The notes under the pieces were generated by a model, which worked only from the letters and a program-made list of their open reading frames with translations, had not been told where the DNA came from and did not search any database. From Vulcanococcus sp. Clear-D1 (GTDB lineage Bacteria; Cyanobacteriota; Cyanobacteriia; PCC-6307; Cyanobiaceae): 64,000 nucleotides of DNA. The position numbers and the translations under genes were made by a program. Positions within the stretch are counted from its first letter, which is position 1. Each line of letters opens with the position of its first letter. The DNA is taken from the NCBI RefSeq assembly GCF_014654725.1, contig NZ_JACVZV010000038.1, forward strand, positions 56,608-120,607. The letters are read 5' to 3'. This document shows positions 14,889 through 25,118 of this stretch, piece after piece.

Positions 14889-16352
14889 ATGACTGTTGCC
14901 TCGCCCACTTCTCGGCGCCGGCCGAGAAGTTTGCAGGAAGCGAGTCTGTTGGAGGCTCCCGAGCTGCTGCTGCGCAAAGTTCGCGGCCTCTCCTCCAACC
15001 GCACGCTCACCTGGCTGGCCTGTGTTCCCATCGCGCTGATGGGTCTGGGCCTGTTCAACCTGGCCGCCCATGCCGCCGAGCTCCCCGAGCTCACGCCGGC
15101 ATTCCTGGCCAACAACATGTTCCTGTTGATCTGTGCCGCGCTGGTGATCTTCATGAACGCCGGCTTCGCCATGGTGGAAGCCGGGATGTGTCGCCAGAAG
15201 AACGCCGTCAACATCCTGGCCAAGAACCTGATCGTGTTCGCCCTGGCGGTGACCGCTTATTGGTTCATCGGCTACAAGATCATGTACAACGCCGATTGGG
15301 TGATCCCCGGTTGGTTCAAGTTCGGCGGTCTCTTCTTCGACCCCACCGTGACCCCCGAGATGGTGACGGACGGTTCGCTGGTTCCTAGCGTTGATTTCCT
15401 GTTCCAGGCTGCCTTTGCTGGTACTGCCGCCACGATCGTGTCGGGTCTTGTGGCTGAGCGCATCAAGTTCGGCGAGTTCGTGATCTTCTCGCTTGTGCTG
15501 GTGGGCATCCTCTACCCGATCTCCGGTTCCTGGCAGTGGAACTTCCCCGACGACGCTGGCGTTGGTGGCGGTTGGCTGAATCGTCTTGGCTTTATCGACT
15601 TCGCCGGTTCCACCGTGGTGCACTCCTTCGGTGCCTGGGCTGGTCTGGTGGGAGCCATGCTGCTTGGCCCCCGCATCGGCAAATTTGTGGATGGCAAAAC
15701 CCAGGCCATCCCTGGTCACAACCTCTCGATTGCCACGCTCGGCTGCCTGATCCTCTGGCTCGGCTGGTACGGCTTCAACCCCGGCTCCTGGCTCTCGATG
15801 GCACCTGAAGTGCCTTACATCGCTGTCACCACCACTCTCGGTGCAGCCGGCGGCGGCATTGCAGCCACTCTTGTGAGCCAGTTCACCGGCGGCAAGCCCG
15901 ACCTCACCATGACCATCAACGGCATCTTGGCCGGCCTGGTGGGTGTGACGGCTGGTTGCGATGGCTTCTCGATGCCCGCCGCTTGGGTTGTGGGCTTCAT
16001 TGCCGGCATCCTCGTGGTGTTCTCCGTGGCTTGGGTTGATGGTCTGAAGATCGACGATCCTGTGGGCGCCTTCTCGGTGCACGGCACCTGCGGCATCTGG
16101 GCAACCCTGGCTGTGGGCCTGTTCAACGTCGACAAGGGTCTGTTCACCGGCCATGGATTCAGCCAGCTCGGCATTCAGATCGTGGGTGTGCTGGCTTTCG
16201 CGATCTTCGCGATCGTGAGCAGCTTCATCGTCTGGTCGATCATCGGTGCCATCTTTGGTGGCATCCGCGTTACCGAGAAAGAAGAGATCGAAGGTCTCGA
16301 TATCGGTGAGCACGGCATGGAGGCCTACCCCGACTTCGCTTCCGCCAAGTGA
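14889..16352 (+). CDS. amt: ammonium transporter Amt
   Basis: 487 residues from ATG 14889. After a basic N-terminal stretch there is a hydrophobic segment ending in LAAHAAE (a likely cleaved signal sequence, as in other Amt proteins), then eleven membrane helices. Typical Amt features: NAGFAMVEAGMCRQKN at about 93-108, the phenylalanine-gate and twin-histidine regions (VHSFGAWAGLVGA, VHGTCGIWA). It imports ammonium at the plasma membrane. GC-rich, followed by a strong terminator. Expression is probably under nitrogen control. Confidence 0.95.
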   Translation: MTVASPTSRRRPRSLQEASLLEAPELLLRKVRGLSSNRTLTWLACVPIALMGLGLFNLAAHAAELPELTPAFLANNMFLLICAALVIFMNAGFAMVEAGMCRQKNAVNILAKNLIVFALAVTAYWFIGYKIMYNADWVIPGWFKFGGLFFDPTVTPEMVTDGSLVPSVDFLFQAAFAGTAATIVSGLVAERIKFGEFVIFSLVLVGILYPISGSWQWNFPDDAGVGGGWLNRLGFIDFAGSTVVHSFGAWAGLVGAMLLGPRIGKFVDGKTQAIPGHNLSIATLGCLILWLGWYGFNPGSWLSMAPEVPYIAVTTTLGAAGGGIAATLVSQFTGGKPDLTMTINGILAGLVGVTAGCDGFSMPAAWVVGFIAGILVVFSVAWVDGLKIDDPVGAFSVHGTCGIWATLAVGLFNVDKGLFTGHGFSQLGIQIVGVLAFAIFAIVSSFIVWSIIGAIFGGIRVTEKEEIEGLDIGEHGMEAYPDFASAK

Positions 16353-16376
16353 TCGTCGGCTCCGGCTAACCCTTCC

Positions 16377-16400
16377 AGCCCGCCGCAAGGCGGGCTTTTT
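16377..16400 (+). terminator. intrinsic terminator of amt
   Basis: AGCCCGCC-GCAA-GGCGGGCT is a perfect 8-bp stem with a GCAA tetraloop, followed by four more T. It lies 25 bp after the amt stop. Confidence 0.92.
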
Positions 16401-16445
16401 GCTGTTCTGTCATCCTTAGGCTTAGGCCGTGTTTCCGTAGCGGCC

Positions 16446-16769
16446 GTGCCCTGCCCCAGCTGTGGCGCTCGCCTGGCGGCGGTGTCGACACAACCCCCGA
16501 TCCGCCTGATCTGCGCAGGTTGCGGACGACCCTTGCCAGTGAAGCCGCCGCTGCCTGCCTATCTGTGGTGGACGCGCAATGCACGCCGCTGGCTGATTCT
16601 CCTGTTGGTGGTGGTGCCACCGTTGCTGCTGCTTGGCCTCCCGCCTCTCAACGAGCGAAGGGTTGATCGCGGGGAGCGTTCGCGGCTCGGACGCGTGACC
16701 ACTGGCCGTGCGACCCAGGGCAAGCCTGGGGAGCCCTCCAGAGCCCCGCACGCATCCGCTCATCGCTGA
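16446..16769 (+). CDS. zinc-ribbon membrane protein, paralogue 1
   Basis: 107 residues from GTG 16446. The N-terminus holds a four-cysteine zinc ribbon (CPSCGARL at 3-10 and CAGCGRPL at about 23-30), followed by one strongly hydrophobic segment (WLILLLVVVPPLLLLGLPP, about 49-67) and a basic, disordered tail. Function unknown. The next gene downstream repeats the same layout (CxxCGxRL, CxxCGRPL, membrane helix), so the two look like tandem paralogues. They might be membrane-tethered nucleic-acid or redox proteins, but this is speculative. Confidence 0.55.
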   Translation: MPCPSCGARLAAVSTQPPIRLICAGCGRPLPVKPPLPAYLWWTRNARRWLILLLVVVPPLLLLGLPPLNERRVDRGERSRLGRVTTGRATQGKPGEPSRAPHASAHR

Positions 16770-16846
16770 CTATGCCGAAGCGTTCAAATTGAACAGTCAG
16801 GCGCCATGTTCCGATTCAGCGTGAACGATCTGCACGCGATCGAGCT

Positions 16847-17089
16847 GTGGCTTGCGGGTACTGCGGTGAGCGTTTGATCAGTAAAACCTCGGAGGGGTTG
16901 AGCTGCTGCGGCTGCGGCCGGCCCTTGGCGCAAACCCGGCCCCAGGCTATGCGGGCCTTCTCGGCGAAGACCCTGATGGTGTTCGGCCTGTGGCTGATCG
17001 CGGCCCTGCCCTTCGTGGGTGCCATCGCGGTCACCGATGAGATGCGCTCCGGTGCGCTCACGTCTGAGATGGTTGAACCTCAGGAGTAG
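16847..17089 (+). CDS. zinc-ribbon membrane protein, paralogue 2
   Basis: 80 residues from GTG 16847. The zinc ribbon is CGYCGERL (3-10) and CCGCGRPL (about 20-27), then a membrane helix (MVFGLWLIAALPFVGAIAV, about 44-62) and an acidic end. It shares the ribbon-helix layout with the gene 77 bp upstream but not its long basic tail. It ends 16 bp before the stop of the convergent ATPase gene. Function unknown. Confidence 0.55.
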   Translation: MACGYCGERLISKTSEGLSCCGCGRPLAQTRPQAMRAFSAKTLMVFGLWLIAALPFVGAIAVTDEMRSGALTSEMVEPQE

Positions 17090-17104
17090 CAGCTCTCGCT
17101 GCGA

Positions 17105-19870
17105 TTAGGCGTCGCTGCTGGCCTGGCGGCGCCACAGTCGCCAGATCTTCTCCAGCTCCAGATAGAGGAAGAAGAGCAGGCTGAAGCCCACGCAGACGCC
17201 CAGATCCGCGCCGGAGAGCGCTGTGGTGCCGAAGAAGTTGGACAGCACTGGCACATAGAGCAGCAGCAGTTGCAGGCCGGTGGTGAGCAGCACAGCCCAG
17301 ATCAGCCAGGGGTTGGAGAACGCTGCCACCTGCAGCAGCGGCAGATCGCTGCGAGCCGACAGGGCATGGCCCATCTGGGCCAGGCAGAGGGTGGTGAACA
17401 CCATCGTTTTCCAGTGGTCACCGCTGTGGCCGGAGGCGTAAAGCATCAGGCCGATCACGATCACGGCAAACACGATGCCGATGCGGATGATGTAGCGCCC
17501 AATGCCCCGGGCGAAGATCGATTCGCCGGGCTCTGCTGGCGCTTTTTGCATCAAACCCTCCTCGCCGGGCTCGAGCGCCAGGGCCAGAGCCGGGACACCA
17601 TCGGTCACCAGGTTCATCCAGAGGATTTGCAGCGGTGAGAGCGGCACGCCCACCAGCCCCAGCAGCGGCGCCGAGGCGATGGTGATCAGCTCGCCCACAT
17701 TGCTGCCGAGGATGTATTTCACGAAGCGGCGGATGTTGGCGTACACCAGTCGCCCCTCCTCCACCGCATTCACGATCGTGGCGAAGTTGTCGTCGAGCAG
17801 CACCATGTCGGCAGCTTCCTTACTCACCTCCGTGCCGGTGATGCCCATCGCAACTCCGATGTGGGCCTGCTTCAGGGCCGGGGCGTCGTTGACGCCGTCA
17901 CCGGTCATCGCCACCACCTGGCCATTGGCCTGCAGCGCCTTCACGATCCGTAGCTTCTGCTCGGGCGCCACCCGCGCGTAAACGCTGCAGCGGGCCACGG
18001 CTTCCCGCAGCTCCGGCTCGTCCATGGCCTCCAGCTCCCGGCCCAGGATCACCTCCCCTGCGGCATCGGTGAGGCCGATCGCACTGCCGATCGCCCGGGC
18101 GGTGAGCGGATGATCGCCCGTGATCATCACGGGGCGGATGCCGGCCTGGCGGCAGGTGGCCACCGCCGTGGCCACCTCCGGCCGCGCCGGATCGAGCTGC
18201 GCCATCAGCCCCAGCAGCACTTGCCCTTCCAGTTCTTCGTCAGGACTGTGGTGGTGCGGGGCGCAGGCGAAGGCCAGCACCCGAAGCCCCGAGCCGGCCA
18301 GATCGCGGGCTTGATCCAGCCACCACTGCCGCTGCCCTTCGTTCAGGGCCACCACGCCGGAGCCATCGATCCAGCGATCGCACAGGCCGAGGATCACCTC
18401 CGGTGCCCCCTTGCTGATCAGGAGCCGCGCTGATCCGCTGGCACTGCTGCCTAGGGGCCCCTGCAGCTCGGCGCGGGGATCCTCGATCCACACCGCCATC
18501 AGCTGGCGCTCGGAGCTGAAGGGAATTTCGGCGGCCCGCCGGTAGTGGCTGCGCAGCTCGAAATCATCGATACCGGCCTTCAGGGCCACCACCGAGAGGG
18601 CCCCTTCGGTGGGATCGCCGAGGATGTCCCAGCTGCCATCGGCGAGTTGCTTGTGTTCGGCATCGCTGCAGAGCACACCGGCCTGCAACAACAGGGTGCG
18701 GGTACCGACGGCGCTTCCGGCGCTGACGCCGGCAGGAGCCTCGATGTCGCTGGCGGTCATGCTGCCGCTGGGGTCGTAACCCTGGCCGCTCACGCTTACG
18801 CGCTCGGTGCCTACCCGTAGTTCCTGCACCACCTGGCGGTTCTGGGTGAGGGTGCCGGTTTTGTCGGAGCAGATCACTGTCACCGAGCCCAGGCCCTCCA
18901 CCGCCGGTAGGCGCCGGATCAGGGCGGAGCGGCGCACCATGCGTTGGGTACCGATCGCCAACGTCACTGTGATCACTGCCGGCAGGCCCTCCGGCACGAT
19001 CGCCACCGCCATCGACAGCGACACCTCCAGCAGGTTGAGCGGGTCTTGCTTGAGCAGCAGGCCCAGCACCACCACCACCGCCACCAGAGCCAGGGCACTA
19101 CCCACCAGCACCTTGGCCAGTCCATCGAGGCGTTCCTGCAGCGGCGTGCTTTCACCGCCTGCGGTGTTGATCAGCTCAGCGATCTGCCCCAGTTCGGTGC
19201 CCATGCCGGTGGCGCTCACCAGGGCCACACCGCGGCCCCGCACCACCTCGGTGCCCTGGAACAGGCAGTTCTGGCGCTCCAGCACCGGAGTGGCTTCCTC
19301 CAGCACCAGCTCGGCTTTTTTGAATACCGCTTCGGCTTCACCGGTGAGCGCCGCCTCGCGCACCCCAAGATCGGCCGCCTCCAGCAGGCGGGCATCGGCG
19401 GGCACCCGATCGCCGGCCTCCAGCCGGATCACATCGCCGGGCACCAGCTCTTCGCTGCCCACCCGCTGCCACTGGCCATCGCGGCGCACCTGCACCATGG
19501 GTTGCGCCATGTCGCGCAGGGCGAGCAGGGCTTGCTGCGCCTTGCTTTCCTGCAGATATCCCAGCAGGCCGTTGAGCACCACGATCACCAGGATCGCGAT
19601 CGCATCTTTGGGAAATTCCTGCTGATGCAGCGAAACCGCCGCTGACACAGCCGCCACCGCCAGCAGCATGATCAGCATCACGTTGCTGAACTGATCCCAA
19701 AGGATCTGCCAGGCGCTACGACCTTCTGACAGTTCGAGCTTGTTCGGGCCGAATGCCGCAAGTCGCCGTGCTGTTTCAGCCGTGGTGAGTCCGTCGCGGC
19801 TGGCCTTCAGCTGCTCCAGGCAGGCCCCAGGGGCGAAGGCGTGCCATTGAAACTCTGGTGACTTGCCCAA
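17105..19870 (-). CDS. P-type cation ATPase, Ca2+-transporting (PacL-like, class II)
   Basis: 921 residues starting at TTG 19870. The N-terminal cation ATPase domain is at about 8-75, the actuator domain with LTGEA at 175-179, helix M4 with IVPEGLP (291-297), and the phosphorylation site [12 protein letters not shown] with Asp336. [15 protein letters not shown] in the P domain and C-terminal helices complete the class II plan. The PEGL motif and overall length point to a Ca2+ pump, though class II pumps moving Mn2+ or Na+ exist. It uses ATP to export the ion across the membrane. It ends convergent with the zinc-ribbon gene. Confidence 0.9.
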   Translation of the reverse strand: MGKSPEFQWHAFAPGACLEQLKASRDGLTTAETARRLAAFGPNKLELSEGRSAWQILWDQFSNVMLIMLLAVAAVSAAVSLHQQEFPKDAIAILVIVVLNGLLGYLQESKAQQALLALRDMAQPMVQVRRDGQWQRVGSEELVPGDVIRLEAGDRVPADARLLEAADLGVREAALTGEAEAVFKKAELVLEEATPVLERQNCLFQGTEVVRGRGVALVSATGMGTELGQIAELINTAGGESTPLQERLDGLAKVLVGSALALVAVVVVLGLLLKQDPLNLLEVSLSMAVAIVPEGLPAVITVTLAIGTQRMVRRSALIRRLPAVEGLGSVTVICSDKTGTLTQNRQVVQELRVGTERVSVSGQGYDPSGSMTASDIEAPAGVSAGSAVGTRTLLLQAGVLCSDAEHKQLADGSWDILGDPTEGALSVVALKAGIDDFELRSHYRRAAEIPFSSERQLMAVWIEDPRAELQGPLGSSASGSARLLISKGAPEVILGLCDRWIDGSGVVALNEGQRQWWLDQARDLAGSGLRVLAFACAPHHHSPDEELEGQVLLGLMAQLDPARPEVATAVATCRQAGIRPVMITGDHPLTARAIGSAIGLTDAAGEVILGRELEAMDEPELREAVARCSVYARVAPEQKLRIVKALQANGQVVAMTGDGVNDAPALKQAHIGVAMGITGTEVSKEAADMVLLDDNFATIVNAVEEGRLVYANIRRFVKYILGSNVGELITIASAPLLGLVGVPLSPLQILWMNLVTDGVPALALALEPGEEGLMQKAPAEPGESIFARGIGRYIIRIGIVFAVIVIGLMLYASGHSGDHWKTMVFTTLCLAQMGHALSARSDLPLLQVAAFSNPWLIWAVLLTTGLQLLLLYVPVLSNFFGTTALSGADLGVCVGFSLLFFLYLELEKIWRLWRRQASSDA

Positions 19871-19912
19871 GGCCTTCTGGAGCTCGTTGCTACAAGGCCA
19901 TCCTCGCTGGAC

Positions 19913-20665
19913 TCAATTGATCTGGCTGAGGAATTGGCGGCTGCGCTCGTGCTGCGGGTTGGCGAAGAACTGCTCCGGCGGCGCTTCTTCCACCACTTGC
20001 CCTTCCGCCATCAGCACCACACGGCTGGCAACCTGCCGGGCGAAGCGCACCTCGTGGGTCACCACCACCATGGTCATGCCGACGCGGGCTAACTCCTGCA
20101 TCACCGCCAGCACCTCCTGCACCATCTCCGGATCGAGGGCGCTGGTGGGTTCATCGAACAGCATGATCCGTGGCTCCATGCAGAGCGAACGGGCAATCGC
20201 CACCCGCTGCTGCTGGCCGCCGGAGAGCTGGCCTGGATACTTGCGGGCCTGCTCGTGAATGCCTACCCGCTCCAGGAGTTCGAGGGCCTGCTGTTCCACC
20301 TCCCGCTTGGGCCGCTGCCGCACCAGCGTGGGCGCCAGGGTGAGGTTCTCCAGCACCGTGAGGTGGGGGAAGAGGTTGAACTGCTGGAAGACCATTCCCA
20401 CTTCCCGGCGGATCGCATCAATGTTGCGCACGTCGTTGGAGAGGGGCATTCCATCCACCACGATCGAGCCCTTCTGGAAATCCTCCAGGGCGTTGAAGGT
20501 GCGGATAAAGGTGCTCTTGCCGGAGCCCGAGGGACCCATGATCACCACCACCTCACCCTGGTGCACGGTGAGATCCACCCCCCGCAAGGCCTGAAAGCCA
20601 TTGGGGTACCACTTCTCAACCCCGCGGGCTTCGATCATCACGGGGAGGGCTGTAGGGCTGGTCAT
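19913..20665 (-). CDS. polar amino acid ABC transporter, ATP-binding subunit
   Basis: 250 residues from ATG 20665, which overlaps the stop of the upstream permease gene. Walker A GPSGSGKST (about 45-53), signature LSGGQQQRVAIARSL, Walker B IMLFDEPTSALDPE and the H-loop VVTHEV are all intact. The sequence is of the GlnQ/AapP/BgtA type. It is the last gene of a four-gene operon (binding protein, two permeases, ATPase) on the minus strand and would energise uptake of amino acids at the plasma membrane. Confidence 0.93.
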   Translation of the reverse strand: MTSPTALPVMIEARGVEKWYPNGFQALRGVDLTVHQGEVVVIMGPSGSGKSTFIRTFNALEDFQKGSIVVDGMPLSNDVRNIDAIRREVGMVFQQFNLFPHLTVLENLTLAPTLVRQRPKREVEQQALELLERVGIHEQARKYPGQLSGGQQQRVAIARSLCMEPRIMLFDEPTSALDPEMVQEVLAVMQELARVGMTMVVVTHEVRFARQVASRVVLMAEGQVVEEAPPEQFFANPQHERSRQFLSQIN

Positions 20666-21858
20666 GCCTTCGATGTGGCGAGGGGATTGAGGCGGGTTTC
20701 GAGGGCGCGGCTGCCCAGGCCCAGGGCGGCGCAGCAGCACCAGAACAGCACGGCCAGCACCAAGTACACCTCAGCGTTTTTGCCCAGGAATTCCGGATTG
20801 GCCATCACCGTGCGGGCGGTGCCCAGCAGATCCAGCAGCCCTATCAGCGAGAGCAGGGTGGTGTCTTGCAGCAGGGTGATGAACTGCCCCACCGTGGCGG
20901 GCAGCGCCACCCGCAGCGCCTGAGGCAGCACCACATGGATGAGGGCCTGGTGCATGGGTAGGCCCAGCGAGCGGGCCGCTTCTAGTTGCCCCGGCGGCAG
21001 GGCCACCAGGCCGGAACGAACGGCTTCGGCCACATAGGCCGCGGCGAAGAAGGTGAGCACCCAGGCGGCTCGCCACACCCGATCCGGCGCTAGTCCACCG
21101 GGCAGCAGGAAGCCCAGGATGTTCTGCCCGAGGAACAGCAAGGTGATCAGCGGCGCGCCGCGGATGAACTCGATGTAGACCACCGAGCCCCAGCGCAGTA
21201 GTGGCAGTTCGCTGCGGCGGCCCAGGGCCAGCAGGATGCCCAGCGGGAAGCAGAGCAGGATTGCGAAGCTGGCCTCTAGCAGGGTGAGGAGCAGTCCGCC
21301 CCACTCACCTGGAGGCACCCGCATCAGGCCGAGGCCTCCGCTGATCAGCACCATGCCCACCAGGTAGAGCACCGGCCACACCAACGGCACCAGCCGCAGC
21401 AGCGGCGCCGGCAGTGCCTGGCTCCAGCGACCCGCCGCCCAGCGCACCATCAGCAGGAGCGCCGTGATCCCCCACCAGCGCAGTTGAATCGGCAGCTCCA
21501 GCTTCAAGGCCCAGCTGCCGATCACCGCCAGGGCGATCAGGATCCCGGCCGCCAGCTGGTCGTTGCGGGGCCAGGTGCCCCTGCCGCGCAGCAGGCCCCA
21601 GCACAGGCCGCTGGCGGCAGCCAGCAATCCGGTGAGCAGCCACAGGCGCCACTGTTGCTCGATCGGGTAGCGCCCCACCGCGAACAGGGTGGTGTTGGCC
21701 TGGATCACAGCCCACTGGGCTTGAAACAGCACCCAGCGCAAGAAGGCCGTGCCCACGGCCAGCAGAAAGCCCAGCAGCGCCAGGGTGATCACGCTGTCGA
21801 CGGGCGTGGCGAACAGTTCGCGGCGCAGGCGGGAGAAGGTGAGGGAAGGGACTGTCAT
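20662..21858 (-). CDS. polar amino acid ABC transporter permease (AapM/NatH type)
   Basis: 398 residues with about eight to ten hydrophobic segments. The EAA loop is visible as GQLEAARSLGLPMHQALIHVVLPQALR (excerpt GLPMHQALIHVVLPQALR) at about 302-325. The long N-terminal part before the permease core is typical of AapM-like subunits. It overlaps the ATPase gene by 4 bases and shares one base with the stop/start of the second permease. Confidence 0.9.
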   Translation of the reverse strand: MTVPSLTFSRLRRELFATPVDSVITLALLGFLLAVGTAFLRWVLFQAQWAVIQANTTLFAVGRYPIEQQWRLWLLTGLLAAASGLCWGLLRGRGTWPRNDQLAAGILIALAVIGSWALKLELPIQLRWWGITALLLMVRWAAGRWSQALPAPLLRLVPLVWPVLYLVGMVLISGGLGLMRVPPGEWGGLLLTLLEASFAILLCFPLGILLALGRRSELPLLRWGSVVYIEFIRGAPLITLLFLGQNILGFLLPGGLAPDRVWRAAWVLTFFAAAYVAEAVRSGLVALPPGQLEAARSLGLPMHQALIHVVLPQALRVALPATVGQFITLLQDTTLLSLIGLLDLLGTARTVMANPEFLGKNAEVYLVLAVLFWCCCAALGLGSRALETRLNPLATSKA

Positions 21859-22817
21859 CAGCGCTCCTTGATCTGCACCCAGCTGTTCACGCCATTCATC
21901 AGCGCCGAGATCAGCAGATCGATCACGAGATAGGACCCCAGCAGGATCAACACCACTTCCACGGCACGGCCGGTTTGGTTGAGGGTGGTTTCAGCCACGG
22001 AATAGAGATCGGTGTAGCCACAGGCCACCGCCAGCGAGGAGTTCTTGGCCAGAGAGATGTATTGGCTGTTGAGGCCCGGCACGATCACCCGCAGCGCCTG
22101 GGGCAGAACGATGCGCTGCAGCGTTTGCAGCGGCGTGAGCCCGAGTGAGCGGGAGGCTTCCCATTGGCCGGGCGGTACTGAAGCCACTCCGCCGCGCACC
22201 ACTTCAGCGATGAACGCGGCTGTGTACACCACCAGGCCGGTGAGCAGGGCCCCGAACTCCACGGTGAGCCGCAGTTGCCCGTGCCACACCCCATCGATCA
22301 GCTCGGGCTTGCCGAGAAACAGCCCGGATTTGGCCAGCACCACACCTGGTAGCTGGATCGCCTGCTCGCCCCCGGGCAGGGACAGGAACACCACGAAATA
22401 CCAGAACACCAACTGCAGCAGCAGCGGGATGTTGCGGATCAGCTCCACATAAACCCGCGCCAGGCGCCGCAGTAGACCATTGCTGCTGAAAGCCGCCACG
22501 CCGATCAAGGTGCCCAGCACCGTGGCCCCCACCAGGCCGGCCACCACCACCCGCAGGGTGTTCACCAGCCCGGCCAGCAGGGCGCGCCAGTAGGGCAGCT
22601 CCGCGTTGAAGGGCAGCAGCGTTTCCGAAACGTCGAAACCGGCGGGGTTACCCAGCCAGCTCCAGCTGAGCAGCAGGCCGGCGTTGGTGAGGTTGCGCAC
22701 CAGGTTGCCCACCAGGAACGCCACCACCACCAGCACCACCAGGCCGGCGACGCCTTGCACCAGCCAGGGAATCAGCCGCCGGTTCCGCCACCAGGGGGTG
22801 ACCGCAGGGGAAGGCAT
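21858..22817 (-). CDS. polar amino acid ABC transporter permease (AapQ/NatG type)
   Basis: 319 residues from ATG 22817. Hydrophobic segments begin at about residue 16, and the EAA loop GQWEASRSLGLTPLQTL is at about 231-247, followed by IVLPQALR. It pairs with the next permease to form the membrane channel. The ATG overlaps the stop of the binding-protein gene. Confidence 0.9.
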   Translation of the reverse strand: MPSPAVTPWWRNRRLIPWLVQGVAGLVVLVVVAFLVGNLVRNLTNAGLLLSWSWLGNPAGFDVSETLLPFNAELPYWRALLAGLVNTLRVVVAGLVGATVLGTLIGVAAFSSNGLLRRLARVYVELIRNIPLLLQLVFWYFVVFLSLPGGEQAIQLPGVVLAKSGLFLGKPELIDGVWHGQLRLTVEFGALLTGLVVYTAAFIAEVVRGGVASVPPGQWEASRSLGLTPLQTLQRIVLPQALRVIVPGLNSQYISLAKNSSLAVACGYTDLYSVAETTLNQTGRAVEVVLILLGSYLVIDLLISALMNGVNSWVQIKER

Positions 22818-23878
22818 CAACGGAAGGGTGGTGAGTAGATCAGGCCGCCGTCGCTCCACTGGCGGTTGAGGCCGCGCTCGAGCTTGAGCTTGGAGCCCTG
22901 GCCGACGTTGCGCTCAAACAGTTCGCCGTAGTTGCCCACGGCTTTCACGGCTTGCACCACGAAATCCGCTGGCAGGCCCAACTGCTTGCCGAAGTCGCCC
23001 TCTACGCCCAAGAAGCGGCGCAGGTCGGCCTGGTTGGGGTTGGCTTTGGCTTCGGCCACCTTGGCGTCGATGTTGGCTTGGGTGATGCCGAGCTCCTCGG
23101 CCTGCATCAGGCCATAGATCGTCCAGCGCACGGCATCAGCCCAGCCCGGATCCGCGTTCACCGTCACGGGGGTGAGCGGTTCCTTGCTCAGCACCTCCGG
23201 CAGCAGCACATGGCCCGCGGGATCGGGGAAGCTGGTGCGCTTGGCCGCGAGCTGCGAGCGGTCGCTGGTGACGGCCACGCAGCGGCCCTGCAGGTAGGCG
23301 GCGTAGGTCTGGTCGCCGGTTTGGAATTTGAGCGGGGTGTAGGTGGCCTTGATCTCACGCATGCGATCGGCCAGGTTGAGCTCGGTGGTGGTGCCGCTCT
23401 CCACGCAGATCGGTTTGCCGGCCAGATCTTTCAGGCTGTTGATGCCGGCGGCCTTTGGGGCCATCACGCCCTGACCGTCATAAAAAACAGTGGGAGCGAA
23501 GCTGAGGCCGTTGCCGCCGGAAGCATCACGGCTCAAGGTGTAAGTGGTGTTGCGCGAGAGCAGATCGATCTCACCACTGGCCAGGGCAGCGAAGCGCTCA
23601 CTGGAGTTGAGATCGCGGAACTCCACTTTGCTGGGGTCGCCCAGGGTGGCAGCCGCCACCGCCCGGCACACATCCACATCCAGGCCGCTGTAACTGCCGT
23701 CGGGGCTCACGAAACTGAAGCCGGGCAGCTTGCCGTCGACCCCGCAGAGCAGCTTGCCGCGGCTCTTCACCCCATTGAGCTTCTGGCTTTGGATACCGCC
23801 GCCATCGCTGGCGCAGCCCACTAATGCCAATGCGACCAGAAGAGGTGCACATAGGGCGAGCTTGCGCAACCTGACCAT
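22817..23878 (-). CDS. amino acid ABC transporter substrate-binding lipoprotein (AapJ/NatF type)
   Basis: 353 residues from ATG 23878. The start is a lipoprotein signal peptide with lipobox LVGC, so the mature protein is probably tethered outside the plasma membrane. Family motifs: GKLLCGVDGKLPGFSF (about 42-57), DVDVCRAVAAA (about 70-80) and ICVESGTTTELNL (about 158-170). It should bind polar amino acids and feed the two permeases encoded downstream. First gene of the operon. Confidence 0.92.
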   Translation of the reverse strand: MVRLRKLALCAPLLVALALVGCASDGGGIQSQKLNGVKSRGKLLCGVDGKLPGFSFVSPDGSYSGLDVDVCRAVAAATLGDPSKVEFRDLNSSERFAALASGEIDLLSRNTTYTLSRDASGGNGLSFAPTVFYDGQGVMAPKAAGINSLKDLAGKPICVESGTTTELNLADRMREIKATYTPLKFQTGDQTYAAYLQGRCVAVTSDRSQLAAKRTSFPDPAGHVLLPEVLSKEPLTPVTVNADPGWADAVRWTIYGLMQAEELGITQANIDAKVAEAKANPNQADLRRFLGVEGDFGKQLGLPADFVVQAVKAVGNYGELFERNVGQGSKLKLERGLNRQWSDGGLIYSPPFR

Positions 23879-23915
23879 GGAGGCGGTACAAAATTTCGCG
23901 AAGTTTGCCAGCAGA

Positions 23916-25100
23916 TCAGCCTGGCTGGTTGTTCCTGGTGGGCGCCTCCACATCCCCGGGATGCAGCAGCAGACGCCGCTCCAGCAACAGCAGCCCCACC
24001 ACGGTGGTGATCGTGACCATCAGCACCAGTGCCGAAAACTGCGGCGGGTTGATCACACCGGCATTCAGCGCGGTGGTGGCAAACACCAGACCTGGCAGAC
24101 CGCGGGGAATCAGGCCGAAGATCACGGCCCAGCGATCCACGCCGTTGCGCTGATCACGCTGGGTGATGCCCAAGCCGCAGATCAGCTTGCTGGTGATGGC
24201 CAGGGCCAGCAAGGTCAGGCTCAAGCCCCAGGCCTGCGCTTCAAGCAGCGTGCCGGCCTGGATGCGCATGCCCACACTGATGAAATAGAGGGGCAGGAAC
24301 ACCTCGGAGATCACCGTGAGCAGCCCGCCCACCTGCGGTGGTTGCTCCGATAGGCGGTTGAGCAGCACCCCGCCCCAGAGGGCTCCGAGTAGGGAGGTGA
24401 GTCCACTCACTTCGCCCACCCAGGCACAGCCCACCAGCAGCATCAGCACTGCCAGGGGGCTCGTGGGTGCAGCCCAGCCCTGGCGGCGCCACCAACGGGC
24501 GATCCGATCACTGAGCAGGGCGGCCGCGATCCCCAGTAGGGGGCCGAGCCAGCCAGCGCTCACGCCGCTGAGAGTGCGGCCGCCAAGGGCCACCGCCAAG
24601 CTGAGCAGGGCGATGGCCGGCAGATCGTCGAGCACCGAAACCCCAACCGGCAGACGGCCTGTTGGCGTTTGCAACGCCTGGCGCTGGGCCAGCAGCCGTA
24701 GTGTGACGCCTGTGCCGGTGGCCGCCACGCAGGCCAGGCAAAGCACGGCCGTAGCTGGCGCCATGCCCAGCCCGAGCACCAATGGGCTATAGCCCAGAAG
24801 CGGCCCGATCACGCTGAGGCCCAGCAAGCGCAGGATCGTGCCGCGCCGTGAGCTCAGCAGGTCGCCCCGCACCTCCAGACCCACCTGGAAGAACAGGGCA
24901 AGCACTCCCAGTTCGGTGAGCCCGCTCAAAGGAGCGATGGATTGATAAGGCAGCAGCGTGTTGCCCAGCCCAAAGCCGATCAACAGCTCCACCACAATCG
25001 CCGGCACCGCGAGCCGCGAAAGCTGGCCCGCCATCAGGCGGGCTGCCCCCAAGCCGATCAACAGGATCAGCAGCGTGGTGAGCAGGGAGGGTGATTGCAA
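23916..25100 (-). CDS. second CPA2-family cation/proton antiporter
   Basis: 394 residues starting at TTG 25100, followed by an uninterrupted series of about twelve hydrophobic segments. CPA2 features: VELLIGFGLGNTLLP (38-51 area), ALFFQVGLEVRGDLL (68-82) and the ion-site pair in VSVLDDLPAIALL (Asp158-Asp159). It lacks an RCK domain. Its sequence differs clearly from the antiporter at 5473, so it is not a recent duplicate. Ion specificity cannot be read from the sequence. It may be co-transcribed with the lipoprotein gene upstream (18 bp apart). Confidence 0.85.
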   Translation of the reverse strand: MQSPSLLTTLLILLIGLGAARLMAGQLSRLAVPAIVVELLIGFGLGNTLLPYQSIAPLSGLTELGVLALFFQVGLEVRGDLLSSRRGTILRLLGLSVIGPLLGYSPLVLGLGMAPATAVLCLACVAATGTGVTLRLLAQRQALQTPTGRLPVGVSVLDDLPAIALLSLAVALGGRTLSGVSAGWLGPLLGIAAALLSDRIARWWRRQGWAAPTSPLAVLMLLVGCAWVGEVSGLTSLLGALWGGVLLNRLSEQPPQVGGLLTVISEVFLPLYFISVGMRIQAGTLLEAQAWGLSLTLLALAITSKLICGLGITQRDQRNGVDRWAVIFGLIPRGLPGLVFATTALNAGVINPPQFSALVLMVTITTVVGLLLLERRLLLHPGDVEAPTRNNQPG

Positions 25101-25118
25101 GCCCGCGGCTCTCGCCGA

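Noticed and set aside
14850-16388. A 512-residue minus-strand open frame opposite amt.
   Set aside because: It is composed of His, Gly, Glu and Asp repeats typical of antisense to a GC-rich membrane protein gene.
16806-16877. A 23-residue frame from ATG 16806.
   Set aside because: Too short, and it ends inside the zinc-ribbon gene in another frame without any motif.
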